Assembly: GCA_963422285.2 (NCBI GenBank)
Contig: CAXXJO010000002.1
Coordinates: forward strand, 248,001-312,000
Length of the DNA: 64,000 nucleotides
DNA from: VXYL01 sp963422285
GTDB taxonomy: Bacteria > Pseudomonadota > Gammaproteobacteria > Pseudomonadales > Azotimanducaceae
Direction: 5' to 3'
The notes beneath the pieces are model-generated. The model did not search any database. It saw nothing but the letters and a program-made list of their open reading frames with translations, and was not told the origin of the DNA. The position numbers and the translations under genes are program-made. Shown here in pieces: positions 34,095-42,133 of this stretch (position 1 is the stretch's first letter; each line of letters starts with the position of its first letter).

Positions 34095-35321
34095 ATGGAT
34101 CTCAAGCGACTGGCGATGATCATGCCGGGCCGAACCGGCAGGGCTTCGTCCTGGGACGTAACCGGACGCAACGACGACGCCTGGATCATCGAACCCGGCG
34201 AAACCCGCGTACTGGCGGATATCGACGGCCCGGGAACCATCACCCATCTGTGGATGACCCAGCGGTGCCACTATCGGGAATGCCTGCTGCGCTTCACCTG
34301 GGACAACTCGCCGGCGGCCAGCGTCGTCTGCCCGCTGGGCGACTTCTTCGGTTTGGGCCACGGCATCGTCAACTCCTACCAGTCGCTGCTGTTCAGCGCC
34401 TCCACCAGGGCCGACAACCGTTTCGACCAAGGCTGCGCACTCAACGCCTATGTGCCCATGCCGTTTCGGGAGCGGGTGCTGGTGGAGCTTGTCAACGAGA
34501 GCGACGAACCCCATCGGCAGTACTTCCACATCGACTTCGAGCGCGGACCGGTGGCTGCCGAGGCCGGCTATTTCCATGCCGAGTTCCGGCGCGAGAATCC
34601 GTTTGGCGGCTGGGGGCCGGACATCTCCGTCAACTCGCCGGAGGCGAACATCGCCAACAAGGAACGTCTGGCCTGGGACAACAACTACGTCATCCTGGAC
34701 ACCAAGGGCCGCGGCCACTATCTGGGCTGCAATCTGTCGGTGGCGAACTTCCAAGGCGGCTGGTGGGGCGAAGGCGACGACATGATCTGGGTGGACGGCT
34801 ACAAGTGGCCGCCGGACTTGCACGGCACCGGCTCCGAGGACTACCTGAACCAGGCCTGGGGTATGCAGGACAACGCCTTTCTGCGCAACGGCTCGTCCAT
34901 CTTCGAGCATACGCCCTCATGGGAAGGGTCGCCTTCGCGCTCCCCCGCCGAGGGCTCTCTTCATGCGAGGGGTGCCCCCTCGCGCTCCCCCGCTGAGGGC
35001 TCTTGCGGCTACCAGACCAGCTATGTGCATCACCTGGAAAACCCGGTGCGCTTCCAGCGCGAAATCAAGGTGACCATCGAGCATGGCCACGGCAACCATC
35101 TGTGCAACGAGATGGCCAGCGTCGCCTACTGGTACGCCGATCGCCCCTGCGCTGCCGCCGAGCCGCCGCCGGTGGCAAAACGGGCACCAGCCAAGCGCGA
35201 CAACGCCACGGGCGAGTGGATCGTCGACGAAGATGCTCGAAGCACGTCCAAACAGGCCCGGATCAATGCCGAGATGCAGGCGACTCTGGATGCCGTCCGA
35301 GGCCGGCGCAAGGGATCGTAG
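34095..35321 (+). CDS. DUF2961 family protein (GH172-type glycoside hydrolase) carrying the same repeat insertion
   Basis: A 408-residue protein of the DUF2961 family, some members of which are GH172 glycoside hydrolases acting on fructofuranose or arabinofuranose linkages. Seen: WIIEPGETRVLADIDGPGTITHLWMT, SVVCPLGDFFG, PMPFRERVLVEL, and SEDYLNQAWG. The start at 34095 has GGAGG about seven bases upstream. After IFEHT there is an insertion reading WEGSPSRSPAEGSLHAR and GAPSRSPAEGSC before GYQTSYVHHLENP; it is encoded by the DNA element at 34926-35003. The insertion keeps the frame, so the enzyme could still work. No signal peptide is seen. A lysine- and proline-rich tail follows the core. Confidence 0.83.
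   Translation: MDLKRLAMIMPGRTGRASSWDVTGRNDDAWIIEPGETRVLADIDGPGTITHLWMTQRCHYRECLLRFTWDNSPAASVVCPLGDFFGLGHGIVNSYQSLLFSASTRADNRFDQGCALNAYVPMPFRERVLVELVNESDEPHRQYFHIDFERGPVAAEAGYFHAEFRRENPFGGWGPDISVNSPEANIANKERLAWDNNYVILDTKGRGHYLGCNLSVANFQGGWWGEGDDMIWVDGYKWPPDLHGTGSEDYLNQAWGMQDNAFLRNGSSIFEHTPSWEGSPSRSPAEGSLHARGAPSRSPAEGSCGYQTSYVHHLENPVRFQREIKVTIEHGHGNHLCNEMASVAYWYADRPCAAAEPPPVAKRAPAKRDNATGEWIVDEDARSTSKQARINAEMQATLDAVRGRRKGS
34926..35003 (+). repeat. Dimeric 45-bp-period palindrome-prone element, copy 2 (inside DUF2961 gene)
   Basis: Two units starting near 34926 and 34969 share the core CGCGCTCCCCCGCYGAGGGC with a 45-bp period, and are highly similar to copy 1 at 32465-32544. The first unit ends CCGCCGAGGGCTCT and the second CCGCTGAGGGCTCT in both copies, so the whole dimer moved as one piece. 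It is in the same orientation on the plus strand but inside a gene of opposite coding strand to copy 1. Confidence 0.85.
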
Positions 35322-35396
35322 TCGCTGCCGACGCTATCACCCGCCCTGTCGCGCCGATCGCAGTCCCGCGGCGGCACTCCGAACAGCCGCCCTTGC

Positions 35397-36125
35397 TCAG
35401 GGAATGCCGACCATCTCCGTGTGCGCTCGCAGCACATGCATGCGCTCGCCGTCCACCCATTGCTCCATGCCGTCGGGGCGAATCGTCTGGCGGTAGCCGG
35501 CCCAGCCTTCCGGGCCGTGGAAGTACAGTTCGGCCATGCCGGCATAGGGCTCGTCGGCAGGGTCGATGCTATGGCTGACCACATAGCGAAAGCCGCCCAC
35601 CTGCGCCAGGGTCGCCTCGACGTTCGGCACATGCACATCCAGCCAGTGGGCGAAGAAGGCGTCGTAGTCGGTGCCGGGTTTCGCCGCCACCAGAAAGTTC
35701 ATCTTGAAGAAGCCGGAACGAGTCATGGGATAGGGGGCGTTCAGGGTCAGCGGCGCGGTGCCGAGGTGCTCGGAACCGTCGATGACCACGTATTCGCGGG
35801 TCGCCCAGGGAATGTAGGGCTCGGCCTTCTGCTGGAAGGTGTCGGCGGGATCGGTGCCGAAGGCCACGGCCGGCTTCGGCAACGGCCGATCCCACCATAG
35901 CTGCGCGACGCCGTCCCACGGGCGCTCGCCACTGGCGGCGGCATCGTAGAGCGTCGCGAAGTAGCGCCTTGCATAGGGCTTGGCGCGCACCGCGGCGTCC
36001 TTCTGGCTCTGGATGACCGCCGGCATATGGTTGGCGAACCAGTGCGCCACCAGCTCTTCCCGAGACGCATCCTGCTTGCGCTTGATGAGGTACATCATCT
36101 TCGCGCCCGGGGTTTGCTCGACCAT
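35397..36125 (-). CDS. EthD-domain protein with two ferredoxin-like halves
   Basis: A 242-residue protein with two dimeric alpha/beta-barrel (EthD-type) domains: MMYLIKRKQDASREELVAHW at about residues 10-30 and FKMNFLVAAKPGTDYDAFFAHW near 140-160, each followed by an HMP or HVPN helix start. Such proteins are poorly characterised; EthD itself is required for ETBE degradation. The ATG at 36125 has GGAGG upstream and gives MVEQTPGAK. The frame extends 61 codons upstream without family similarity. It is divergent from the D-aminoacylase-like gene at 36248, sharing a 122-bp promoter region, so the two might be co-regulated. No export signal is seen. Confidence 0.75.
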   Translation of the reverse strand: MVEQTPGAKMMYLIKRKQDASREELVAHWFANHMPAVIQSQKDAAVRAKPYARRYFATLYDAAASGERPWDGVAQLWWDRPLPKPAVAFGTDPADTFQQKAEPYIPWATREYVVIDGSEHLGTAPLTLNAPYPMTRSGFFKMNFLVAAKPGTDYDAFFAHWLDVHVPNVEATLAQVGGFRYVVSHSIDPADEPYAGMAELYFHGPEGWAGYRQTIRPDGMEQWVDGERMHVLRAHTEMVGIP

Positions 36126-36247
36126 CTCCCTGCCTCCTTCTTGGCTCGTCGATCCCATGGTACGGCATTGCGGATGCAGGCTGCCCTGCAGCGCGTCTGC
36201 GGGGATATAGTAGGCGCTCTTTTCGATTGAGGCAGGGGGGACAGCCC

Positions 36248-37909
36248 ATGAGCCATGATCTCGTGATCCGCGACGGCCTGATCGTCGATGGCACCGGCGC
36301 AGAACCATTCGCTGGGGACATCGCCATCGACGGCGACACCATCACCGCCATCGGCAAGGTAGGCGGCAGCGGCCAGGAGGAAATCCGCGCCGACGGCTTG
36401 GCGGTGACGCCGGGCTTCATCGATCTGCACACCCACCTCGATGCGCAGATCGGCTGGGATCCGATGCTGACGCCGATTTCCTGGCACGGCGTGACCACGG
36501 CCCTGCTGGGCAACTGCGGCGTCACCTTCGCGCCCTGCAAGCCGACGGATCGACAGTTTCTGGCGGAGATGATGGAAACCGTGGAGGACATTCCCCGCGA
36601 GGCCATCCTCTCGGGCCTGCCGTGGAACTGGCAGAGCTACGGCGAGTACCTGGACACCTTGGAGACCCTGCGCCCCGCCATCAACGTCGCTGGCATGGTC
36701 GGCCACGGCGCGGTGCGCTTCTACGTCATGGGGCATCGCGGCATCGACGAAAACCCGAGTGCCGACGAGATCGTCCAGATTGCCGAAGTGGCTGGCCAGT
36801 CCGTCAAGGACGGCGCCGTCGGCTTCTCCACCAACCGCCTGCCCGCCCACCGCCTGCCGGATGGCCGTTCCATCCCCGGCACTTTCGCCAAGGCCGAAGA
36901 GCTGGAGGCCATCGCACGCGCCGTGGGCACCCACAACGGCCTGATGCAGACCGTGCCTTGGTACGACAAGGACGCCATCGGGAAGGATCTGCGAATTCTG
37001 GGCAGCGAAGCCCGCGCCGGCGACCTGCGCGTACTGTTCAGCGTGGTGGAGACCGAGAGCTTCGGCTTCGACGACCCGCACCAGATCGTCGAGGACTTCC
37101 GCGCCGAAGGCTTGCGCATCTACGGCGTCACGGTGCCGCGTAGCGGCGGTTTCGTCTCGGCGCTGAAGACCAACCTGTTCTTCCCCGCCTGGGACAAGCT
37201 GCGGGAGATGGACATCGATCAACGCCTCGACGCCATCCGCGACGCGACGTTCCGGGCCGAGCTGATCGCCGCGGCCGAGGCCGATCCGACCAGCGAGCAA
37301 GTGGCGCGGAGCATGCGCTGGATGGGCGATGGCGAACGGCCCGTCTACACCCGCGCCGCCGAGGACAATCTGCTTGCCATGGCCGCAGCGGCCGGCGAGC
37401 ATCCAGCGCAAACGTGGCTGCGCATCATGCTGGCAAGCGACGGCCAAGCCGTCTTCCACCGTCCTTTCTTCAACCTTCGCCTGGACGCGGTGGAAGCGCT
37501 CATGCGGCGCGATTGGGTGATGCCCGGGCTGGGGGACGCCGGCGCCCATGTCTCCCAAATCATGGACTCCGGCTGGCCGTCGTTCCTGCTCAGCCATTGG
37601 GTGCGCGATGAAGGCAAGGTCAGCCTCGCCGAAGCGATCCGACGCATGACTAGCGCTGCCGCCGAAGTGCTGGATCTGCGCGACCGCGGCGTTCTGGCGG
37701 CAGGCAAGCGCGCCGACATCAACGTGCTCGACCCCACCCGCGTGGAGGAGCGCCAGCCTACCGTCGTGCGCGACTTTCCCCACGCCAAGAGCCGGCTGAT
37801 CCAGCGCGCCGCCGGCTATCACGCCACGCTGGTGAACGGCAAGGCGATCCTGCGCGACGACGAACACACGGGCGAGCGTTCGGGCCGTGTGCTGCGCAGT
37901 TCGGCGTAG
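36248..37909 (+). CDS. N-acyl-D-amino-acid deacylase-like amidohydrolase
   Basis: A 553-residue amidohydrolase-superfamily enzyme; the closest known type is D-aminoacylase, hydrolysing N-acyl D-amino acids. Seen: DLVIRDGLIVDGTGAEPFAGDIAIDGD at the start, the metal-ligand HTHLD (His61, His63), the subfamily Cys in GNCGVTFAPC near 90-98, MVGHGAVRFYVMG, and VMPGLGDAGAHVSQIMDSG with the catalytic Asp near 430. The ATG at 36248 follows a purine-rich GGGGGG; an upstream in-frame ATG was rejected. No signal peptide, so it is cytosolic. Genes of this type often sit next to catabolic clusters; the substrate is open. Confidence 0.83.
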   Translation: MSHDLVIRDGLIVDGTGAEPFAGDIAIDGDTITAIGKVGGSGQEEIRADGLAVTPGFIDLHTHLDAQIGWDPMLTPISWHGVTTALLGNCGVTFAPCKPTDRQFLAEMMETVEDIPREAILSGLPWNWQSYGEYLDTLETLRPAINVAGMVGHGAVRFYVMGHRGIDENPSADEIVQIAEVAGQSVKDGAVGFSTNRLPAHRLPDGRSIPGTFAKAEELEAIARAVGTHNGLMQTVPWYDKDAIGKDLRILGSEARAGDLRVLFSVVETESFGFDDPHQIVEDFRAEGLRIYGVTVPRSGGFVSALKTNLFFPAWDKLREMDIDQRLDAIRDATFRAELIAAAEADPTSEQVARSMRWMGDGERPVYTRAAEDNLLAMAAAAGEHPAQTWLRIMLASDGQAVFHRPFFNLRLDAVEALMRRDWVMPGLGDAGAHVSQIMDSGWPSFLLSHWVRDEGKVSLAEAIRRMTSAAAEVLDLRDRGVLAAGKRADINVLDPTRVEERQPTVVRDFPHAKSRLIQRAAGYHATLVNGKAILRDDEHTGERSGRVLRSSA

Positions 37910-37970
37910 GCGGGGACCGGGCGACTGCTTGGACTGGGCCATTTCGCCGCCCTTGCCCTAGGCGACCGTC

Positions 37971-38540
37971 ATGATACGGGATTGCGAGTCGGCACCAGTC
38001 CAAGCCTACCCAGTGCTGCTAGCGGCTGCTGCTTGTGCCGCATCCGGTCACAGGACGCCACGAGATCCCGATCGTGCCTGACCAGCAGGCGCGAGTGGAT
38101 GGGCTCTCGGTTGCGGGCTCCAGCCAATGGGATGCGGCCGGGTTCGACAGGCTGGAAGTGCCGGGAGACGAGACGGAGTACTACGTCCTGAACCGATACG
38201 CTGCCACGGAGGCCCAGTTAGCGGGAGTTCATGCCAGCGTCTACCAGTACGACAGCGACATCAGCATCCATCTGACGATTTTCGGCGACTTCCTGCACCT
38301 GAAACTCGACGGCGACCACCGACATGCCGTCTACATCACGGACGAATACCCTCTCAAATGGCGCAACTGTGGCAGCGAATTTCCAAGCCCAACATCGCCT
38401 TGAACGGCAGGGAATACCGCTTCGAGACAGACGCCTGCCCCGATCTCGACGCTACGGTGGACGATCTTCTCGTCACGATCGAGCGCACGGCAAGCTCGGA
38501 GGGCATGCGCCCTTCCAAAGATCGCATGACTCTTGATGAG
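37971..38540 (+). pseudogene. Decayed hypothetical protein, possibly a former lipoprotein
   Basis: Several frames line up in order. From 37971 a hydrophobic segment ending VLLAAAACAASG looks like a lipoprotein signal; another frame from 38035 reads PVTGRHEIPIVPDQQARVDG, YYVLNRYAATEAQLAGVH, SVYQYDSDISIHLTIFGDFL and KLDGDHRHAVYITDEYPLKW. A third continues with IALNGREYRFETDACPDLDATVDDLLVTIE. Two frameshifts are required. No family is recognised. Whether it is a real decayed gene rests on the smooth hand-over between frames and is moderately uncertain. From 38540 to 38895 nothing was recognised. Confidence 0.35.
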
Positions 38541-38895
38541 CGCTGGTATCGCGTCGCCGTGCGAATGCACAGTACGGCGATGCGGTTCGAAGCCGGCGCG
38601 ATGCCTCCCCTTCGCAGCGGTGGATGCGGTGCGCAACTTGGTGGACGAATGTGCTCGACGCAGGTTGCCGTCCGGCGAAATCAAGCTCCTGATGCACAAT
38701 GCGCATAGGGCAACCAGAACCAGACTACCCTGTTCCTGTCAACCAGAAGAGCACACCCTAACAGGGGTACCATAGCCACCCACGCTGACCGCCTCTGCTC
38801 GATGCGGACTGCCGATAGAGGAAGGAAATCCGCCCACGATCTGAAGACACGGCAGGCAGGGGATCCAACGCCCCGAAGACAGCAGGCCGCTCGTC

Positions 38896-38936
38896 CGAAC
38901 CCTAAGGTTCGCGGAACCGCCCCGGCATCGCCGGGG
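38896..38936 (+). promoter_or_regulatory. Two consecutive hairpins in the leader of the small secreted-protein gene
   Basis: CGAACC-CTAA-GGTTCG (38896-38911) is followed nine bases later by CCCCGGC-ATC-GCCGGGG (38920-38936). Both stems are perfect, six and seven pairs. They lie 25 bases upstream of the ATG at 38962 on the plus strand, where GAGGGTGAG is the likely ribosome site. The second has no T tract, so a terminator is unlikely; a structured 5' leader or a protein-binding site fits better. Confidence 0.45.
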
Positions 38937-38961
38937 AACCGAAACCCTTGATGAGGGTGAG

Positions 38962-39273
38962 ATGAAGCACTTGACGAAGTACCTGACTGCGCCGCTGGCG
39001 TTCGCCGCGGCGTTCCTGCTGTTCGAAGCGCCGTCGGCATCAGCGTCTAGCCTCGACACGGAAAGGCTCGCAAAGTCGGCCTTCGCCGGCATCTACGATG
39101 GTGGTAAACGGCTCGATGCACTTGATGCGTTCAAGCGGTATCGGTCCGCACAGGCGGGTGGCTGCTACGGCGGCAACCCCGGAAAGGATGGCGGATGCTG
39201 GGATCCGAATTCGGCACCCTATGGCGTCTACGGCAGCGAACTGTGCAGAAGCGAACGGCGCGCAGACTGCTAA
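38962..39273 (+). CDS. Small secreted Gly/Cys/Tyr-rich protein, possibly cut by an in-frame ochre codon
   Basis: A 103-residue product with a clear signal peptide (KHLTKYLTAPLAFAAAFLLF, cleaved after SASA), then a short helical part and a Gly/Cys-rich end (GGCYGGNPGKDGGCWDPN, GVYGSELC). After the TAA at 39271-39273 the same frame stays open to 39540: EFADNVGYGGDNYRRN, CYYDVYWGSGWSGC, a basic stretch and a hydrophobic tail (AAALTGPLVLTLLCLIMAL). The composition of the downstream part continues the Tyr/Cys/Gly theme, so the original protein may have had 192 residues and an end membrane anchor. No homologue is recognised. Cys-rich secreted peptides are plausible as envelope or antagonistic factors, but nothing shows this. 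Confidence 0.5.
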   Translation: MKHLTKYLTAPLAFAAAFLLFEAPSASASSLDTERLAKSAFAGIYDGGKRLDALDAFKRYRSAQAGGCYGGNPGKDGGCWDPNSAPYGVYGSELCRSERRADC

Positions 39274-39540
39274 GAGTTCGCTGATAATGTCGGTTATGGT
39301 GGCGACAATTATCGGCGAAATCGGTGCTATTATGATGTTTACTGGGGTTCTGGGTGGAGTGGGTGCCAGTTTATGGGGAGTGTCAATGATTCTCGGTGCA
39401 ATATCTATAGGAGTAAGCTTGGGATGCTGAACATGCTCCGCAAACGGATGAGGGAAGCCGGCTTTGAGGTCTATGCCGCCGCGCTTACCGGGCCGTTAGT
39501 CTTGACTCTGCTATGTCTGATCATGGCGCTTAAGCCGTAA
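39274..39540 (+). other. Continuation of the secreted-protein frame after its stop; possible short membrane peptide
   Basis: Open in the same frame as the gene ending at 39273, without a good start of its own. The only later ATGs are inside it; the one at 39424 would encode a 38-residue peptide with a basic start and one hydrophobic helix. Base composition from about 39280 to 39430 is visibly richer in A and T than the surroundings, which suggests a different origin or relaxed constraint. The peptide alone has weak support. Confidence 0.3.
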
Positions 39541-40574
39541 AGACCTCATCACCGACTTCCGTAAGAGATCGGACACACGCGCCCGGAGGGCTGCTGATGC
39601 TGAAGTGAATTTCCTACACCGTTGGGTGCGGACAGCACCTGCGACTTCGCCTAGACGCGAAAGGGCAACCGTGCCGGCTGGATCGTGTATTTGCAATCCT
39701 TCGTGATCGTCAGGACATCCTTGCGCAGTTGCCGGTAGTGTCTTAGTTAGAAGACGTATCTTCATGCTGCATCACCCAACCACAAGATGCAGGGTATGGG
39801 ACAGTATCGAATGCTGCATAGCAGCATCTATAAGGGGTTAGCAATACGGACATGTCCGTCGTATTCATCGTGTCCACAGTTTGGGCTCTCGGGTAACAGT
39901 CATGGCGGAGCGGCGCGGCCGTTGGCGGAAGGGCGGACGCCTGCAAGTGGCTACGGCGACCGGCATATGATGGTTGCCGGTGGCGTCGAGCTAGACCTTG
40001 GCGTTCACGCAGTCCTCCCTACGACAGTAGGCGTGGCTATCGGCGCGGCGGTGTATCTGTCCTTTTGGTTCCTGCCTAAACCCTTTGGGATACCGAGGTC
40101 GTAGCAAGACGCAACCTCCGCACGAAGCCCGACGCCGCCCACCCGAGCGGCGGCGGGTGTGAGAACTACGCGCCGACCGGCGTCCTAATCCCGCTTCCTG
40201 ACCGCTCAAACCGTCGGGCGATGAATGCCGTTGTACATCGGCGGTTAGCCCGAGCGGCGCTTGAGCGGCAGCGCCCGCCGCGCACCCGAGGAAACAGTTC
40301 CCGAACCGCCGCGCGGCTTCCGGGCGGCACTATAGGAAGCACGAGGTAACAATTCAACATGGGCGGAGACGCGCACCGGCGGGATCATTCCCTTGGCCCG
40401 CACCGGCCGCGGCGGTGCGGGCTTGTCCGTGCCGCCGCGCAGCAGGAGCCATCGCACATGTTTGCGGTCGGCTGAAGACCGAACGATGCACGCGCTACCG
40501 GACAACATTTCGGTCACCAGGCCCGGTTGCGCCGTTGGGCGAGCCGCGAGCAACGTTCGAAGACCAGATATCCT
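39541..40574. other. Gene-poor stretch with two palindromes
   Basis: About 1 kb without a convincing gene. A frame at 39967-40104 ending in a hydrophobic stretch (VGVAIGAAVYLSFWFLPKP) may be a remnant of a membrane protein. Two perfect palindromes lie close together: ATGCTGC-ATA-GCAGCAT at 39811-39827 and the fully symmetric ACGGACATGTCCGT at 39846-39859. They could bind a regulator or mark an old recombination site. From 40100 to 40570 only GC-rich DNA without recognisable frames was seen. Confidence 0.4.
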
Positions 40575-40589
40575 TTACGGAAACCGTAA
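40575..40589. promoter_or_regulatory. Inverted repeat upstream of higB, probable HigA operator
   Basis: TTACGG-AAA-CCGTAA lies 21 bp before the higB start. HigA antitoxins bind such short symmetric sites to repress their own operon. The half-site length and position fit; binding is inference. Confidence 0.5.
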
Positions 40590-40610
40590 CAACGACTACA
40601 GTAGCCGCGT

Positions 40611-40889
40611 ATGATACGCAGCTTCAAGGATCGGACGACGCGGCGCTTCTTCGAGGGGCAGCGCGTTGCGGCATTTCAGGGCTTCGCCAATCAGGCGGCA
40701 CGCCGCCTGATTCTGCTGGACAGCGCGGAGACGCTCGGAGACCTCGCCGCGTTGCCGAGCAACCGGCTGGAAGCGCTGCGCGGCGACCGCGTCGGTCTGC
40801 ACAGCATTCGGATCAACGCGCAATGGCGCGTCTGTTTCCATTGGACGGACGAAGGGCCGTGCAACGTAGAGATCGTGGACTATCACTGA
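40611..40889 (+). CDS. higB: HigB/RelE-type toxin
   Basis: A 92-residue member of the RelE/HigB ribonuclease toxin family (ribosome-dependent mRNA cleavage). Seen: MIRSFKDRTTRRFFEGQ at the start, RRLILLDSAETLGDLAALPSNRLEAL in the helical part, and the strand region SIRINAQWRVCFHWTD with the conserved Arg and Trp, ending NVEIVDYH. The gene order toxin then antitoxin, with an 11-bp gap, is that of higBA. The operator-like repeat at 40575-40589 lies directly upstream. The frame is intact. It is the first gene of the cargo of the integrated element. Confidence 0.88.
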   Translation: MIRSFKDRTTRRFFEGQRVAAFQGFANQAARRLILLDSAETLGDLAALPSNRLEALRGDRVGLHSIRINAQWRVCFHWTDEGPCNVEIVDYH

Positions 40890-40900
40890 GGGAGTTTGAA

Positions 40901-41233
40901 ATGAACGCAAGCAACGGCATGAAGCCGGTGCATCCCGGAGAGATCCTCCGCGATGAACTCGATGAACTCGGGTTGTCGGCCAATGCGTTGTCGAAGGCGT
41001 TGGGGGTGCCGGTGAACCGGGTGACGATGATCCTGAACGGCCAGCGGGGGGTGAGCGCGGACACGGCGCTGCGGCTTGCGCGGTATTTCGGGACGACGCC
41101 GCAACTCTGGCTGAACTTGCAGAAGACCTGGGAGCTTCGCCAAGCGGAGATCGCGGCGGGCCACGAGATTGCGAAGTGCGTGACGCCACGGCAGTCGGCG
41201 GCAACAGGCGCGGTCGCCGATGCCCGTTCCTGA
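40901..41233 (+). CDS. higA: HigA-type antitoxin with HTH domain
   Basis: A 110-residue antitoxin. Seen: the characteristic MKPVHPGEILRDELDELGLS at residues 7-26, then an XRE-type helix-turn-helix (ALSKALGVPVNRVTMILNG, GVSADTALRLARYFGTT) and the hallmark PQLWLNLQKTWELR. It would bind HigB and repress the operon through the upstream inverted repeat. GAGGGAG lies before the ATG at 40901. The last 14 bp overlap the start of the Mrr-type gene, so the defence gene may be co-translated with the antitoxin. The reading frame is whole. Confidence 0.88.
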   Translation: MNASNGMKPVHPGEILRDELDELGLSANALSKALGVPVNRVTMILNGQRGVSADTALRLARYFGTTPQLWLNLQKTWELRQAEIAAGHEIAKCVTPRQSAATGAVADARS

Positions 41234-42130
41234 TTTTCAGTCGCTGATGCTCCCGGCCCTCAAGGCGTTCGCCACCGGTGCGGAATCGCCGCTCTCGGAA
41301 GTCCGCGAGCGGATCGCCGTTGCCGAGGGACTCTCTGCCGAAGATGTCCGGGAAATGCTCCCGAGCGGTCGGCAGACGGTCTTCGTGAACCGCGTGAGTT
41401 GGGCCGTGAGCTATATGGAGCGCGCCGGTCTTCTGGAGCGGGTCCGCCGCGGCGTGTATCGGTTGACGCAGGAAGGCGAACGCTTGTTGTCCCGGTCGCC
41501 TTCTCGTATCGACGTGAACCTGCTTGGAGAGTACCGGATTACGCAGAGTGGTCGCGGCGGGCGAACGCTCCGTCTCCCGGCGGGGGTGCGACGGAGAAGC
41601 GGAGCGCCGATGTTGCCGAAACGCCGGAGGAAGCGCTGGACCGCGCTGCCAAACAGTTGAGCAGCGCTTTGGAAGCCGACGTGCTGCATCGGGTTCGCAG
41701 TGCAGCGCCGATGTTCCTTGAACGCGTGGTTGTCGATCTGCTGATCGCCATGGGGTACGGCGGCGGCGATGCCGCGAAGGGCCGCGTGACCGGACGTTCC
41801 GGCGATGGCGGAATCGACGGCACGATCCGCGAGGACACGCTTAGGTTGGACGAGGTCTACGTGCAGGCGAAGAAGTACGCCGAAGGCAACACCGTTGGCG
41901 AAAGCGATTTGCGCAACTTCGCGGGCACGACCAAGGGCGTGTTCGTTACCACTGCGAGCTTCACGCGCGCCGCCGAGGATTACGTGGCGCGGAGTCCGAA
42001 GCGGATCGTACTGATCGACGGTGAAGAACTGGCGCGCCTCATGGTCCGGCACGGGGTCGGTGTGCGAACGCGGCTCCATCACGAGATCAAGCGGATCGAC
42101 GAAGACTATTTCGATCAGGAAGTGACGTAG
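41220..42130 (+). pseudogene. mrr: Mrr-type restriction endonuclease, frameshifted
   Basis: The ATG at 41220 reads PVPDFQSLMLPALKAFATG, an Mrr N-terminal winged-helix domain, through LLERVRRGVYRLTQEGERLL and RIDVNLLGEY. There one C seems to be missing near 41532, because the following residues PDYAEWSRR appear in another frame. That frame then runs to 42130 through LHRVRSAAPMFLERVVVDLLIAMGYGG, the catalytic GDGGIDGTI and VYVQAKKYAE (D-x-n-Q-x-K), and GVFVTTASFTRAAEDY. Mrr cuts methylated DNA. Restored, it would have about 304 residues. The single-base nature allows either real decay or an assembly slip. It overlaps higA by 14 bp. Confidence 0.8.
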
Positions 42131-42133
42131 ACC

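Noticed and set aside
36095..37942. A 615-codon open frame opposite the amidohydrolase
   Set aside because: Shadow; the plus strand carries the HTHLD and other amidohydrolase motifs.
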